A stretch of DNA of 54,917 bases from Acidobacteriaceae bacterium (GCA_025360645.1 JANYBT010000008.1:1-54917); one strand, 5' to 3'. Positions 8,129-16,425 are shown, counted from the first letter of the stretch. Made by a program: numbers and translations. The notes: generated from the sequence alone by a model not told the origin.

Positions 8129-10378
8129 ATGGGGACACTTCGGGTAGTGGTGCTGTGGCATCAGCATCAGCCGTACTACAAAGACCTGGTGAGCGGAGAG
8201 TATCGGCTGCCATGGACGCGGATGCATGCACTGAAAGACTACTACGGCATGGTGAAACTTCTGGACGAGTTCCCGACTCTGCATCAGACGTTCAACCTGG
8301 TGCCGTCGCTGATGGTGCAGATCCAGGATTATGCGGATGGGACGGCGAGCGATCCGTTTTTGAGAGTGGCGGCCAAGCCGGCGAAGGATTTGACGCCGGA
8401 AGAACGACGCTTTGCGCTGCAGTACCTGTTTCAAGCTAATGCGGTGAACCAGATTGGGCGGTATCCGCGGTACCGGGAGCTGTGGGAGCAGTTTCGGGCG
8501 TCGGGGGACTCGCCAGAAAAGGCGGGAAAATATTTTCAGGCGCAGGAATATACCGACCTGCAAGTGCTGTCGCAACTGGCATGGTTCGACGAATTTTTCC
8601 TGGAAGATCCGGAGGTGGCGGCACTGGTAAAGAAAAAGCGCAATTACACGCTGGAGGACCAGGCGTTTGTGATCGCGCGGGAGCGGGAGTTGATGGGCAG
8701 GATTTTGCCGGCGCATGCGAAGGCGGCGGAGCGAGGGGGCATTGAGATTTCGACCTCGCCGTTCTATCACCCCATTCTGCCGCTGGTGTGCGATACCAAC
8801 GCGGGGGCACAGTCGTCGCCGGGATTGCCGCTACCGCAGAACCGCTACCAACGGCCGGACGACGCACGCGAGCAGATGGTGCGCGGGCTCGACCTGCACG
8901 AAAAGGTGATGGGGAAACGTCCGCGGGGGATGTGGCCGTCGGAGGGCAGCGTATCAGACGAAGTGTTGGCCATCGCGGCGCGCTGCGGGGTGAAGTGGAT
9001 GGCGACGGACGAGGGAGTGCTGGGGCGGAGCCTGGGAGTGTTCTTTGCGCGGGATGGTGGGGGACGATTGCCGCAGGACCAGGCGCACAAGCTGTACAAC
9101 GTGTACCGCTACGAAAAGGCGGGCACGGGGATGAAGATGATCTTCCGCGACCACACCCTGAGCGACCTGATTGGGTTTGTGTATTCGGGGATGAAGCCGA
9201 AGGAAGCGGCGGGGCATTTGCTGCGGAACATCCGGGAAGCGGCGCGGCCGGTGCTGGACAGCGGGCGGGATGCGATGGTGCCGATCATTCTGGATGGCGA
9301 GAACGCGTGGGAATATTATCCGAAATCGGGGCGGGAATTTTTGCGGCGCTTTTACGAGGGGCTGCAGAATGAGCCGGGGCTGGAGGCGGTGACGGTATCG
9401 GAGGCGGTGGAACGACATCGCGATCCGGCGGAGTTGGGCGGGTTAGTGCCGGGATCGTGGATCAGTGCGAACTTCAACGTATGGATTGGAGCGCCGGAAG
9501 ACAACAAGGCCTGGGACTATTTGTATCAGGCACGGAAGTACTACGAGGAGCACGCCGGGGCGGCAAGCGAAGCGCAGCGCAAGCTTGCGTATGAAGAGAT
9601 TCTGATCGCGGAGGGCAGCGACTGGAACTGGTGGTATGGGCCGGAGCATCACTCGGCGAACGACCGGGATTTCGATGCGCTGTATCGGAAGCATCTGTCG
9701 AACGTGTATCAGGCGCTGGGCGGAGTTCCGCCGGATTACCTGGCGCAGCCGATTTCCGGAGAGATGGGGAGGCCGTCGTTCACACCGCAATCGGCATACA
9801 TCCGACCCAAGGTGACGGGCGAGATGATCCGCTACTTCGAGTGGATGGGAGCGGCGCGGTACACCTCAGACCAGCGCTCGGGGGCGATGCACGGGAAACA
9901 GTTCCTGCTGGATTCGGTGTATGCGGGAATCGATGAGAGCAACGTGTATGGACGTCTGGATTTTGCGGGGAAAGTTCCGCAGGAAGACTTCGATGTGGTG
10001 GTGAACCTGGAGGCTTGGGCCAAGCAGGAAACGAAACCACGGCGAGCGTGGAGACTTGGGATGGCGGTGGCAGGAGGGCGAGTGAAGTCGTGGCAGGCGG
10101 AGCAGGAGGGAGAGAAGACGGCGAGCGCGGGCGGAGAGGCCAGGGCTGCATTGGAAAAGAATTTTGAATTCAGCTTACCGTTGGCCTGGCTGGATGCGGT
10201 GCCGATGCCACCGGAGACGTTGATGGCTGCGGCGGAAGGTCAGCCCGCACCGGTGTCGCGAGTGCGGCTGAGGTTTAGCTTGTGGGAGAACGGCCTGCCG
10301 GTGGATGCGTTGCCGCTGGAAGGTTGGATCGAGCTGGCGATGGTTACGGAAGAGAACCTGGAAGCGACGGATTATTAG
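8129..10378 (+). CDS. Glycoside hydrolase family 57 enzyme
   Basis: A 749-residue cytoplasmic protein of the GH57 family, alpha-glucan-acting enzymes such as amylases, amylopullulanases and branching enzymes. Conserved motifs are readable in order: WHQHQPYY near the N-terminus, the SPFYHPILPL segment, MWPSEGSVSDE with the probable nucleophile Glu272, and FRDHTLSDLIGF with the probable acid/base Asp341. A Trp-rich WNWWYG segment near residue 500 resembles those in the long bacterial GH57 subfamily of unknown specificity. There is no signal peptide, which suggests work on storage glycogen or imported glucan. The ATG at 8129 is preferred over the GTG at 8123 because it follows a GAAGGGG-type site at usual distance. 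The gene is monocistronic. Confidence 0.88.
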   Translation: MGTLRVVVLWHQHQPYYKDLVSGEYRLPWTRMHALKDYYGMVKLLDEFPTLHQTFNLVPSLMVQIQDYADGTASDPFLRVAAKPAKDLTPEERRFALQYLFQANAVNQIGRYPRYRELWEQFRASGDSPEKAGKYFQAQEYTDLQVLSQLAWFDEFFLEDPEVAALVKKKRNYTLEDQAFVIARERELMGRILPAHAKAAERGGIEISTSPFYHPILPLVCDTNAGAQSSPGLPLPQNRYQRPDDAREQMVRGLDLHEKVMGKRPRGMWPSEGSVSDEVLAIAARCGVKWMATDEGVLGRSLGVFFARDGGGRLPQDQAHKLYNVYRYEKAGTGMKMIFRDHTLSDLIGFVYSGMKPKEAAGHLLRNIREAARPVLDSGRDAMVPIILDGENAWEYYPKSGREFLRRFYEGLQNEPGLEAVTVSEAVERHRDPAELGGLVPGSWISANFNVWIGAPEDNKAWDYLYQARKYYEEHAGAASEAQRKLAYEEILIAEGSDWNWWYGPEHHSANDRDFDALYRKHLSNVYQALGGVPPDYLAQPISGEMGRPSFTPQSAYIRPKVTGEMIRYFEWMGAARYTSDQRSGAMHGKQFLLDSVYAGIDESNVYGRLDFAGKVPQEDFDVVVNLEAWAKQETKPRRAWRLGMAVAGGRVKSWQAEQEGEKTASAGGEARAALEKNFEFSLPLAWLDAVPMPPETLMAAAEGQPAPVSRVRLRFSLWENGLPVDALPLEGWIELAMVTEENLEATDY

Positions 10379-10459
10379 CGGAGCTTACGGTTTGGGGTCG
10401 ACGCGATGGAGATTGGCGGGCGACCCATCGCGCTGAGGTTCCGGTCGGCACTGCATTTT

Positions 10460-11140
10460 TTAAGTGAGTGGACTGGCCCAGGAGTCGGCGAAAACTGTGC
10501 GGTTCATGGGGAAGCGTCCGGCGAAAGGTTTGTCGGGACCGCTGAGGCGACCGATGGCGAGCAGGGCGACTACCCTAACGTGATCGGGAATGCCGAGCGT
10601 GGCGCGTACTTTGTCTTCGTAGAAACCTTCCATGGGGGCGGTGTCATAGCCGAGGACTTCGGCCATCCACATCATGGTGGTGAAGGCGAGCATGGTTTGG
10701 CGGTTGACCCAGACCGCAAAATCGGGCGCTGCGCCACTCGCCACACCCGGTGCCGACTCAAAAAAATTGGTTACCGTGGCGCGGATGCTCTCGAGTCTTT
10801 TTTCGTCGTGGAAACCATAGTGGCGGGAGAGCTGGAGAACTTCGTCGAGGTCGCCGTTGCGCCAGGCTTCGGGATCTCCGCAGGCGACGATGACGACGGG
10901 GGCTTCTTCCACTTTGGGCTGGGACATGGCGGCCTCGCGGAGGCGCTTGCGCTGCGCAGGGTCGCGAACGACAACGAAGCGCCAGGGTTGCAGGTTGTAA
11001 CCGCTGGGGGCTGCTAGACCGGCCTGGAGAATCTTTTTGAGGTCGGAATCGGGGACGGGGTCGGAGAGGAAATGGGGAGTGGCGCGGCGGTCGCGGACAG
11101 CTTCAGAAAAAGTTTTCTCGGTGGGAATCGGTTGAGACAT
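10460..11140 (-). CDS. Nitroreductase-family FMN oxidoreductase
   Basis: A 226-residue nitroreductase-fold protein. Recognisable are the FMN phosphate-binding start (VRDRRATPHF), the helix with PSGYNLQPWRFVVV that packs on the flavin, the VNRQTMLAFTTMMWMAEVLGYDT helix and the C-terminal VVALLAIGR strand. These enzymes reduce nitro groups, quinones or enals with NAD(P)H in the cytoplasm. It lies 26 bases downstream of the LLM flavin oxidoreductase gene and is very likely in its operon. In the E. coli rut operon a nitroreductase-like reductase (RutE) accompanies the RutA monooxygenase, but the other rut genes are absent here, so no pathway is assigned. Confidence 0.88.
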   Translation of the reverse strand: MSQPIPTEKTFSEAVRDRRATPHFLSDPVPDSDLKKILQAGLAAPSGYNLQPWRFVVVRDPAQRKRLREAAMSQPKVEEAPVVIVACGDPEAWRNGDLDEVLQLSRHYGFHDEKRLESIRATVTNFFESAPGVASGAAPDFAVWVNRQTMLAFTTMMWMAEVLGYDTAPMEGFYEDKVRATLGIPDHVRVVALLAIGRLSGPDKPFAGRFPMNRTVFADSWASPLT

Positions 11141-11166
11141 TCGTTGTAGTCCTCGACTTCAGTATC

Positions 11167-12279
11167 TCAGCTTTTAAATTTCTGGCGCAGGCCCTTCTTT
11201 TCCAGGCGGGGGATGACTTCGTCGCGGAAGTAGGGAAATTCCTGGACGTAATCGACGAAGCTGAGGGTGGTGCCAGCGAAGCCGGAGGCGGTGATCTTTT
11301 CCATTTCAGCAGCGATGGAGTCGGGGTCGCCGATGAGCGGGTAGGTGCCGTGTCCAGCGGCGAAGCGGCCACGAAGAGTTTTGAGGGCTTGTGCGGGGAA
11401 AGACTGAGCGTGCATGCCCTGCAGGCGCATCAGGTTGTCAACCGCGCCCCAGTCGGCGAGCTCTTCGGCATAGTAGTGAAGATAGTCTTCGGCTTCTTTT
11501 TTGGTGGGGCGGCAAACCACGTGGCAAAGAGTGAATACGCCAGTGTTGCGGCCCATGGCGGCGGCTTTGGCCTTGATGTCGTCCACCTCAATTTTGGATT
11601 GTTCGAGATCGACAGAGATGGCGAAGAGGAAATCGGCGTTGCGAGTAGCGAACTGGCGGCCTTCGCCGGAACCAGCGGCGTTCATGATGGGCGGGTTACC
11701 GTCAAAGGGGCGGGGAAATCCGTAAACGCCTTTCAGATGAAAGAAGGCGCCGTCCCAATCGAAGGGACCGTTGTGATTCCAGATGCGAGTGACGACGTCG
11801 AACCACTCCTGGGCTAAGGCGTAGCGGTCGGAGTGCTTTTCAGGGAGGTTGACGCCGAAGGCATCATACTCGGGCTTGTTCCATCCCGCGACGACGTTGA
11901 GACCGAGGCGGCCGTGGCCAAGCTGGTCGGCGGTGGCACACTGCTTGGCGGCAACGACCGGGTGGATGAAAGCGGTGTGGACGGTCGCGAAAATGTTGAT
12001 GCGCTTGGTGTGGGCGAGGAGCCCTGTGGCCCAGGTGATGGTTTCCAATACGCTGCCGTGGAAGTCGGTCTCGCCGCCATAGCCGATCCAGCGGGCTATG
12101 GGGAGCAGGAACTCGATGCCAGCGTCATCGGCGAGTTGAGCGAGACGGATGTTGTTGTCCCAGGAATTGACCCAGCGCTCGGGAGCTTTGGTGACGGACA
12201 TTCCACCAGAGCAGTTGGGGGAAAAGAAGCCGAGCTTGAGCTGGTTGGAATTCAGGATTGGAGATTGGTTGCGACCCAT
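11167..12279 (-). CDS. LLM-class flavin-dependent monooxygenase (RutA/SfnG-like)
   Basis: A 370-residue luciferase-like (TIM-barrel) flavin monooxygenase. The segments GYGGETDFHGSVLETITW, ATVHTAFIHPVVAAKQCAT, GRLGLNVVAGWNKPEYDAFG and MNAAGSGEGRQFATRNADF match the group holding RutA (pyrimidine ring opening) and SfnG (dimethylsulfone monooxygenase), whose members insert oxygen through a flavin-N5-oxide or peroxide. They need reduced FMN from a partner reductase, and the nitroreductase-family gene just downstream is a candidate supplier. The ATG at 12279 is the first in frame. There is no flavin reductase of the RutF type nearby. The substrate is open; sulfonate, sulfone or heterocycle are all possible. 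Confidence 0.87.
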   Translation of the reverse strand: MGRNQSPILNSNQLKLGFFSPNCSGGMSVTKAPERWVNSWDNNIRLAQLADDAGIEFLLPIARWIGYGGETDFHGSVLETITWATGLLAHTKRINIFATVHTAFIHPVVAAKQCATADQLGHGRLGLNVVAGWNKPEYDAFGVNLPEKHSDRYALAQEWFDVVTRIWNHNGPFDWDGAFFHLKGVYGFPRPFDGNPPIMNAAGSGEGRQFATRNADFLFAISVDLEQSKIEVDDIKAKAAAMGRNTGVFTLCHVVCRPTKKEAEDYLHYYAEELADWGAVDNLMRLQGMHAQSFPAQALKTLRGRFAAGHGTYPLIGDPDSIAAEMEKITASGFAGTTLSFVDYVQEFPYFRDEVIPRLEKKGLRQKFKS

Positions 12280-12358
12280 GGGTCCTCGCTATTTCCAGTT
12301 CGAAAGCAACGTAAGAAAATATACCAGAGGGAGGGGCGGGGTTTAGGAGGGTGCAATT

Positions 12359-12410
12359 GACCACCGAGGACACGGGGGAAAGCAGGTCCTTCGCTGCGAT
12401 CAGGATGACA
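12359..12410. repeat. Dispersed repeat, copy 1 (CAGGTCCTTCGCTGC element)
   Basis: The sequence gaccaccgagga...gcaggtccttcgctgcgatcaggatgaca. It shares its order of parts with the copy at 12506-12566: a GACCAC(A/C)..GGA head, a G-rich AGCAGGTCC centre and the tail TTCGCTGCGxTCAGGATGACA. I recall such TCCTGAGCG...AAGGACCTG elements as scattered noncoding repeats in soil acidobacterial genomes. Confidence 0.75.
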
Positions 12411-12414
12411 AGAG

Positions 12415-12451
12415 CAGTTTCGAGTTGCGAGTTTCGAGTTTCGGGTTTCAA
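12415..12451. repeat. Short GTTTCGAGTTTCG repeat tract
   Basis: Four imperfect copies of a cgagtttcg-like unit in a row between the two larger dispersed repeat copies. It resembles the T-rich tract at 5085-5180, so the two may be examples of one genome-wide low-complexity repeat. Confidence 0.5.
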
Positions 12452-12505
12452 AACCGCGTGGGGGGATGAATCAGAGGCTCTGCCTGGTTCAGAAGCTTGT
12501 TTTTT

Positions 12506-12566
12506 GACCACAAAGGGCGCGGAGGACGCAGGGGGAAGCAGGTCCTTCGCTGCGCTCAGGATGACA
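12506..12566. repeat. Dispersed repeat, copy 2 (CAGGTCCTTCGCTGC element)
   Basis: Second copy of the element at 12359-12410, same orientation, with an extra eight or so bases in the head (gaccacaaagggcgcgga) and an almost identical tail from AGCAGGTCC to GGATGACA. Together with the short tract between them, the two copies fill most of the gap between the LLM gene and the glycine-zipper protein; no coding sequence is seen there. Confidence 0.75.
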
Positions 12567-12625
12567 ACACAGATGCGAGCGAGGCTGGGGCGTCGTCGAG
12601 ACTTTGGCGTCTCTGATGGATTCGA

Positions 12626-13249
12626 CTATTGGCCGACGACTGGGGCCAGGATTGCCATGGGCCGGTTGAGTTCGAAAATGAGCTCGGTGCCTTCTGGAAC
12701 TGTGACAGAGCGGCGACGGACAAGCCATTGGGTGATGGTAGCGCCGCCGCCGATGGCGCCGCCGATCAGCACGCCGGGGCCGGAGGCGATGAGGCCGCCA
12801 ATCAGCATGCCACCGCCGGTTCCCATCCCGATCTTGGTGAGGTCTTTGCCGTCATGGCCGGGACCCTTGATCTGGCCTTCTTCATTGACGTCGAGGCCGT
12901 GGCGAACGTTAGTGTCCACCAGAGTGGCGGTGAGCAAGAGGCGAGTGCCATCGGGCAGGACGAGGGCTTCGGGAAGGATGCCGATGGCAGGCTTGCCGCG
13001 GAAACGTCGGGGCTGAGACAGAGTGGTGATGCGGCCAGTCAGCAGGGATCCCACGGGAACGACGGTCTTGCCGTCGAGCGCAACCGCCTCGGTGATTTGT
13101 CCCTGAAAGCGGTCGCCGGCCTTGTTCTGGGCGGTGGAGATCCTGCTCTCCAGACGCATGCGGAGGGCGGTTCCCTCGGGGAGACTGGTCTGGGCAAACG
13201 CGATTGAGGTAAGAAGGAACGAACCCAAGAGCAAGAGAAGTTTTTTCAT
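12626..13249 (-). CDS. Exported glycine-zipper protein, unknown function
   Basis: A 207-residue protein. The start at 13249 is chosen because AGAGGTGC precedes it and the first 20 residues (KKLLLLLGSFLLTSIAFAQ) form a signal peptide; the frame is open further upstream without meaning. The mature part begins LPEGTALRMRLESRISTAQNKAGDRFQGQI, a pattern of exported beta-rich domains in acidobacteria that contain a promise of pairs of (V/L)P.G(T/S) strands. A glycine zipper with repeated GGxxGG (residues about 145-170) may span or pack against a membrane. The C-terminus has VPEGTELIFELNRP, echoing the N-terminal strand. I do not recognise a function. The gene runs toward the repeat-rich gap and away from the redox gene behind it. 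Confidence 0.75.
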   Translation of the reverse strand: MKKLLLLLGSFLLTSIAFAQTSLPEGTALRMRLESRISTAQNKAGDRFQGQITEAVALDGKTVVPVGSLLTGRITTLSQPRRFRGKPAIGILPEALVLPDGTRLLLTATLVDTNVRHGLDVNEEGQIKGPGHDGKDLTKIGMGTGGGMLIGGLIASGPGVLIGGAIGGGATITQWLVRRRSVTVPEGTELIFELNRPMAILAPVVGQ

Positions 13250-13280
13250 AGCACCTCTAAAATGTGTGGCGACCGCAGAG

Positions 13281-13880
13281 TCAGGATTTTGCCGATTGCA
13301 CTGCTTCCAATACTGGTTCGATGGGAGCGCGGTCGTGCTGGTTGTCGCCGCGATAGATGACCACAATGGTTCCGGCTGAGTTCACGACGAGGGTCGCCGG
13401 ATGAGCGATGTTCAAAGCGTCGGTGCCGACGCGGTGGTAGAGGCCGTAGGCTTTGGTGACGGCGCGGTCTTCGTCGAGCAGGAAGGGAAAGGAAATTGGG
13501 TGTTTGGCGAGAAAGGCAGGGGGCTGGAAGACACCTTCGCGTTTCTCGGCAGCGATGAAGATCCATTGGGCCCCAGACTCGACGATTTGTTTTTTGTAGG
13601 ACTCCACCTGAGCCATGCGTTTGGCGCAGTTGGGTCACCAGGTGCCACGCAGAAACTCGATTACCACAGGACCGCGAGGCATCATGGCAGCGAGGGAAAA
13701 GTCGCCGTCGAAGTTCGCCGCGCTCAGTATGAACGGGGGCGCGGGCGAGCCAGCCTGAAGCGTATCCGTGTGATCTATCACCTGGAGAGAAGAATAAAGC
13801 AGGGGAAGCGACCGAACAACGGAGAATGCAGCCGAGAACCAGAGAAGGTACGGGAGCGGAAGCGCGAGGTTGAGGGCCAT
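13281..13880 (-). CDS. Peroxiredoxin/thioredoxin-fold protein with in-frame UGA at the redox Cys (candidate selenoprotein)
   Basis: Reading through one TGA at 13635-13637 gives a continuous 199-residue protein. It has a hydrophobic N-terminal anchor (residues 1-34), an AGSPAPPF segment typical of AhpC/TSA and thioredoxin-like proteins, and the strand VVIEFLRGTW, followed by the TGA as residue 82, then PNCAKRM. Relatives have GxWCPxC here, so the TGA stands exactly where the first Cys of the CxxC redox motif belongs; the second Cys (85) is kept. The 117 codons after the TGA remain a normal redoxin (FPFLLDEDRAVTKAYG, HPATLVVNSAGTIVVIYRG) and stop at 13281-13283. Bacterial selenoproteins of the peroxiredoxin-like UxxC type are known. 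A simple nonsense mutation is the alternative. The gene is divergent from the Spy-like gene at 13985. Confidence 0.65.
13600..13614 (-). promoter_or_regulatory. SECIS-like hairpin downstream of the in-frame UGA
   Basis: In the mRNA, bases 21-35 after the UGA can form a five-pair stem, GGCUC with GAGUC including one G-U pair, closed by the loop AGGUG. The loop begins 26 bases after the UGA and has G as its second base. Bacterial SECIS elements are described as hairpins whose apical loop lies about 16-37 bases after the UGA with a G among the first loop bases, so position and loop fit. The short stem is a weak point, and a competing pairing (UGCG with CGCA at bases 7-19) exists. Confidence 0.45.
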
Positions 13881-13984
13881 TTACAAATCTTTACTGCGGT
13901 TGACCGACTCTTTACTGCACGAGGAGGAGAGAAGTGTTCTGATATAAGGACAGGCGATTCGGACTGAATGCCTGAGGAGGAAAA

Positions 13985-14494
13985 ATGAAATTCAAGATAA
14001 ACAAGTCTGTAGTGATGGGCTTGGTGCTGGTAGTGGCTGGGGCGGTCGCGTTTTCGCAGACCGCGATGAAAACTCATGGCGACCACGAGCATGGGTTCGG
14101 CGAACACATGCTGCATTTCTTCACCGATTACCTGGACCTGACGGCCGACCAGCAAACGCAGGTGAAGGCCATCATGGACAAAGAGATGCCAACCATCAAA
14201 CCGTTGATGGAGCAGATGAAACAGGGACATGAGCAACTGAATCAACTGACGTTCAGCGGCCCCTTCGATGAAGCCAAGGCGCGCGCGGTGGCTTCCCAGA
14301 TCGGACAGACCACGACCGAAATGGCAGTGCTGCACGCCCGGATGCAATCGGAGATGATCCAAGTGCTGACGCCAGAACAGAAGACAAAGTTGCAGAAGTT
14401 CATGAGCGAGAACGAAGGCGGAATGATGCACAAAATGATGCACGGCGGGATGCACGACATGCATGGCGCGCCTCCTCCGGAGGGCGTGAAGTAA
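13985..14494 (+). CDS. Spy/CpxP-like periplasmic protein with His/Met-rich tail
   Basis: A 169-residue exported protein with a perfect AGGAGG ribosome site and a signal peptide (residues 1-25). It has two LTxxQ motifs, LTADQQTQ and LTPEQKTK, spaced as in the CpxP/Spy/ZraP family of envelope-stress chaperones and metal-responsive regulators, which form small helical cradles in the periplasm. Both ends of the mature chain hold possible metal ligands: HGDHEHGFGEH at the start and a run of Met and His (GGMMHKMMHGGMHDMHG) at the end, as in zinc- or copper-binding relatives. It is divergently oriented from the candidate selenoprotein with 104 bases between starts, so the two may share control during redox or metal stress. 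A good terminator follows. Confidence 0.85.
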   Translation: MKFKINKSVVMGLVLVVAGAVAFSQTAMKTHGDHEHGFGEHMLHFFTDYLDLTADQQTQVKAIMDKEMPTIKPLMEQMKQGHEQLNQLTFSGPFDEAKARAVASQIGQTTTEMAVLHARMQSEMIQVLTPEQKTKLQKFMSENEGGMMHKMMHGGMHDMHGAPPPEGVK

Positions 14495-14512
14495 GACTGC
14501 TTTCCCCACGGG

Positions 14513-14539
14513 GCGGCGGAGATCGCCGCTCCTTTTTTT
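14513..14539 (+). terminator. Intrinsic terminator of the Spy-like gene
   Basis: GCGGCG at 14513-14518 pairs with CGCCGC at 14524-14529 around a GAGAT loop, and a run of seven T follows three bases later. It starts 18 bases after the stop codon. Confidence 0.8.
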
Positions 14540-14660
14540 GGCCCGCATTGGCCCCAGAAGACGGGGAGACTCCTCTCCTCCACCACCCGACGCGTGCTGG
14601 GCGCGGGCGTGACTCCGGGTTGAAACTTGAGTTGGTACAATCGCATCTAGTTACCAGCGC

Positions 14661-16403
14661 ATGCGATTCAAGAGCCTGAAGCCCCTATTCCCCTACCTGA
14701 AGCGGCACCGCCTTGCGCTGGCGCTGGGTGGACTGTGCGTGCTGTTGAGCAACGGCATCTGGGTATGGTTCCCGCAGGTGACGGCGCGGGCAGTCGGACA
14801 CTTGCGGGTGGGTACAACCCACCGGCAGTTGGCGTGGGATGCGGCGCTGGTGATCACGGTGGCGGTGGGACGCGGGATATTTCTTTTCCTTACGCGCTGG
14901 GTGTTGATCGGGATCTCGCGCGACATCGAGTTCGACCTGCGCAATGACTTGTTCGAGCATCTGGAAAGCCTGTCGTATTCGTATTACCAGCGGAACCGAA
15001 CTGGCGACCTAATGGCGCGGGCCACCAATGACTTGAATGCAGTGCGCATGCTGCTGGGCCCGGCCATCATGTATTCAGCCAACACGCTGGTGTTCACGGC
15101 GGCGGCACTGCCCTTAATGCTGACCATCAGCCACAAGCTGACCCTGTTGGCATTTCTGCCGCTGCCGATCGCCAGCGTTGTGATCCAGTATTTTGGCAAG
15201 CGGATTCACCATCGGTTTGAGAAGATCCAGGCGATGTTCTCGGATATTTCGGCGCGGGCGCAGGAGAATTTTTCGGGGGCGCGGGTGATCCGAGCCTATG
15301 CCCAGGAAGCAGCGGAAATCGCGAGCTTTGAAACCGCGAACCAGGAGTACATCAAGCGCAGCATGAAACTGGTGCGGCTGATGGGAATGCTGTGGCCGAC
15401 GCTGCAGTTGATGCTGGGCTGCGCGGTGGCGATTGTGCTGTGGGTGGGCGGGCGGACGGTGTTGCAGGGCAAGATGGCGGTGGAGGATTTTGCGAAATTT
15501 CTGTTCTACATCGCCCAACTCACCTGGCCGGTGATCGCGTTGGGGTGGGTGATCAACATTTTTCAGCGCGGAACGGCATCGATGGGGAGGATCAACGAGA
15601 TCCTGACGGCGAAACCCGAGATTGACGACCGCGAAGCGGTGCTGGGGGAAGTGGAGATCCGCGGGGACATCGAGTTCCGCAACCTGACTTTTTCGCACCA
15701 CGGCACGCTGGTGCTGCAGGAGGTGAACCTGAGCATTGCGGCGGGGACCAGCCTGGCGATTGTGGGGCCGACAGGATCGGGGAAGACGACGCTGGTCAAC
15801 CTGATTCCGCGCATTTACGATGCGGAACCGGGGACTGTGCTGATTGACGGCAGGCCGATCCGGGACTACCGGCTGGCCACATTGCGGCGAGAGATTGGAT
15901 TTGTGCCGCAGGAGACATTCCTGTTCAGCGACACGATCCGGGAGAACATCGGATTCGGGGCGGACCAGGCGACGATGGAAGAAGTGGAGAGGGCGGCGCG
16001 GGCGGCAAACATTGCGCATGACATTGAGGGGTTCCCGGACCGCTACAGCACGATGGTGGGCGAGCGCGGTCTGACGCTTTCGGGCGGACAGAAGCAACGG
16101 ACCGCGATCGCGCGGGCGCTGCTGCGCAATCCGCGAATTCTGGTGTTGGATGACGCTCTGTCGAGCGTGGACACGCAGACCGAAGACAAGATCCTGAACC
16201 ATCTGCGAGAAGTGATGCAGGGGCGGACGACGATCTTCATTTCGCACCGGGTTTCGACGGTGAGGAATGCGGATTGCATCGCAGTGCTGGATGGCGGGCG
16301 CATTGTGGAGACGGGCACGCACGACGAGTTGATTGCGCTGGACGGCTACTACACCGACCTCTACAACAAGCAGATGCTGGAGGAAGAGCTGGAGCAGGTG
16401 TAA
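14661..16403 (+). CDS. ABC exporter half-transporter (fused membrane and ATPase domains)
   Basis: A 580-residue type-IV ABC exporter subunit: about six membrane spans in residues 15-310, then the ATPase domain. Walker A is GPTGSGKTT near residue 370, the signature LSGGQKQR near 473, Walker B LVLDD at 494-498 and the switch His in FISHRVSTVRNAD. The residue after the Walker B Asp497 is Asp498 instead of the catalytic Glu, as in MdlA, YheI/YheH-like and other exporters that often pair with a second half-transporter. No second half is adjacent, so it either forms a homodimer with weakened sites or finds its partner elsewhere. Likely substrates of this broad group are lipids, drugs or peptides. 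The methyltransferase gene follows after 22 bases, and FAD reductase after that, so an operon is probable. Confidence 0.9.
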   Translation: MRFKSLKPLFPYLKRHRLALALGGLCVLLSNGIWVWFPQVTARAVGHLRVGTTHRQLAWDAALVITVAVGRGIFLFLTRWVLIGISRDIEFDLRNDLFEHLESLSYSYYQRNRTGDLMARATNDLNAVRMLLGPAIMYSANTLVFTAAALPLMLTISHKLTLLAFLPLPIASVVIQYFGKRIHHRFEKIQAMFSDISARAQENFSGARVIRAYAQEAAEIASFETANQEYIKRSMKLVRLMGMLWPTLQLMLGCAVAIVLWVGGRTVLQGKMAVEDFAKFLFYIAQLTWPVIALGWVINIFQRGTASMGRINEILTAKPEIDDREAVLGEVEIRGDIEFRNLTFSHHGTLVLQEVNLSIAAGTSLAIVGPTGSGKTTLVNLIPRIYDAEPGTVLIDGRPIRDYRLATLRREIGFVPQETFLFSDTIRENIGFGADQATMEEVERAARAANIAHDIEGFPDRYSTMVGERGLTLSGGQKQRTAIARALLRNPRILVLDDALSSVDTQTEDKILNHLREVMQGRTTIFISHRVSTVRNADCIAVLDGGRIVETGTHDELIALDGYYTDLYNKQMLEEELEQV

Positions 16404-16425
16404 CTGCGGCTCCGGAGATTTTGCG

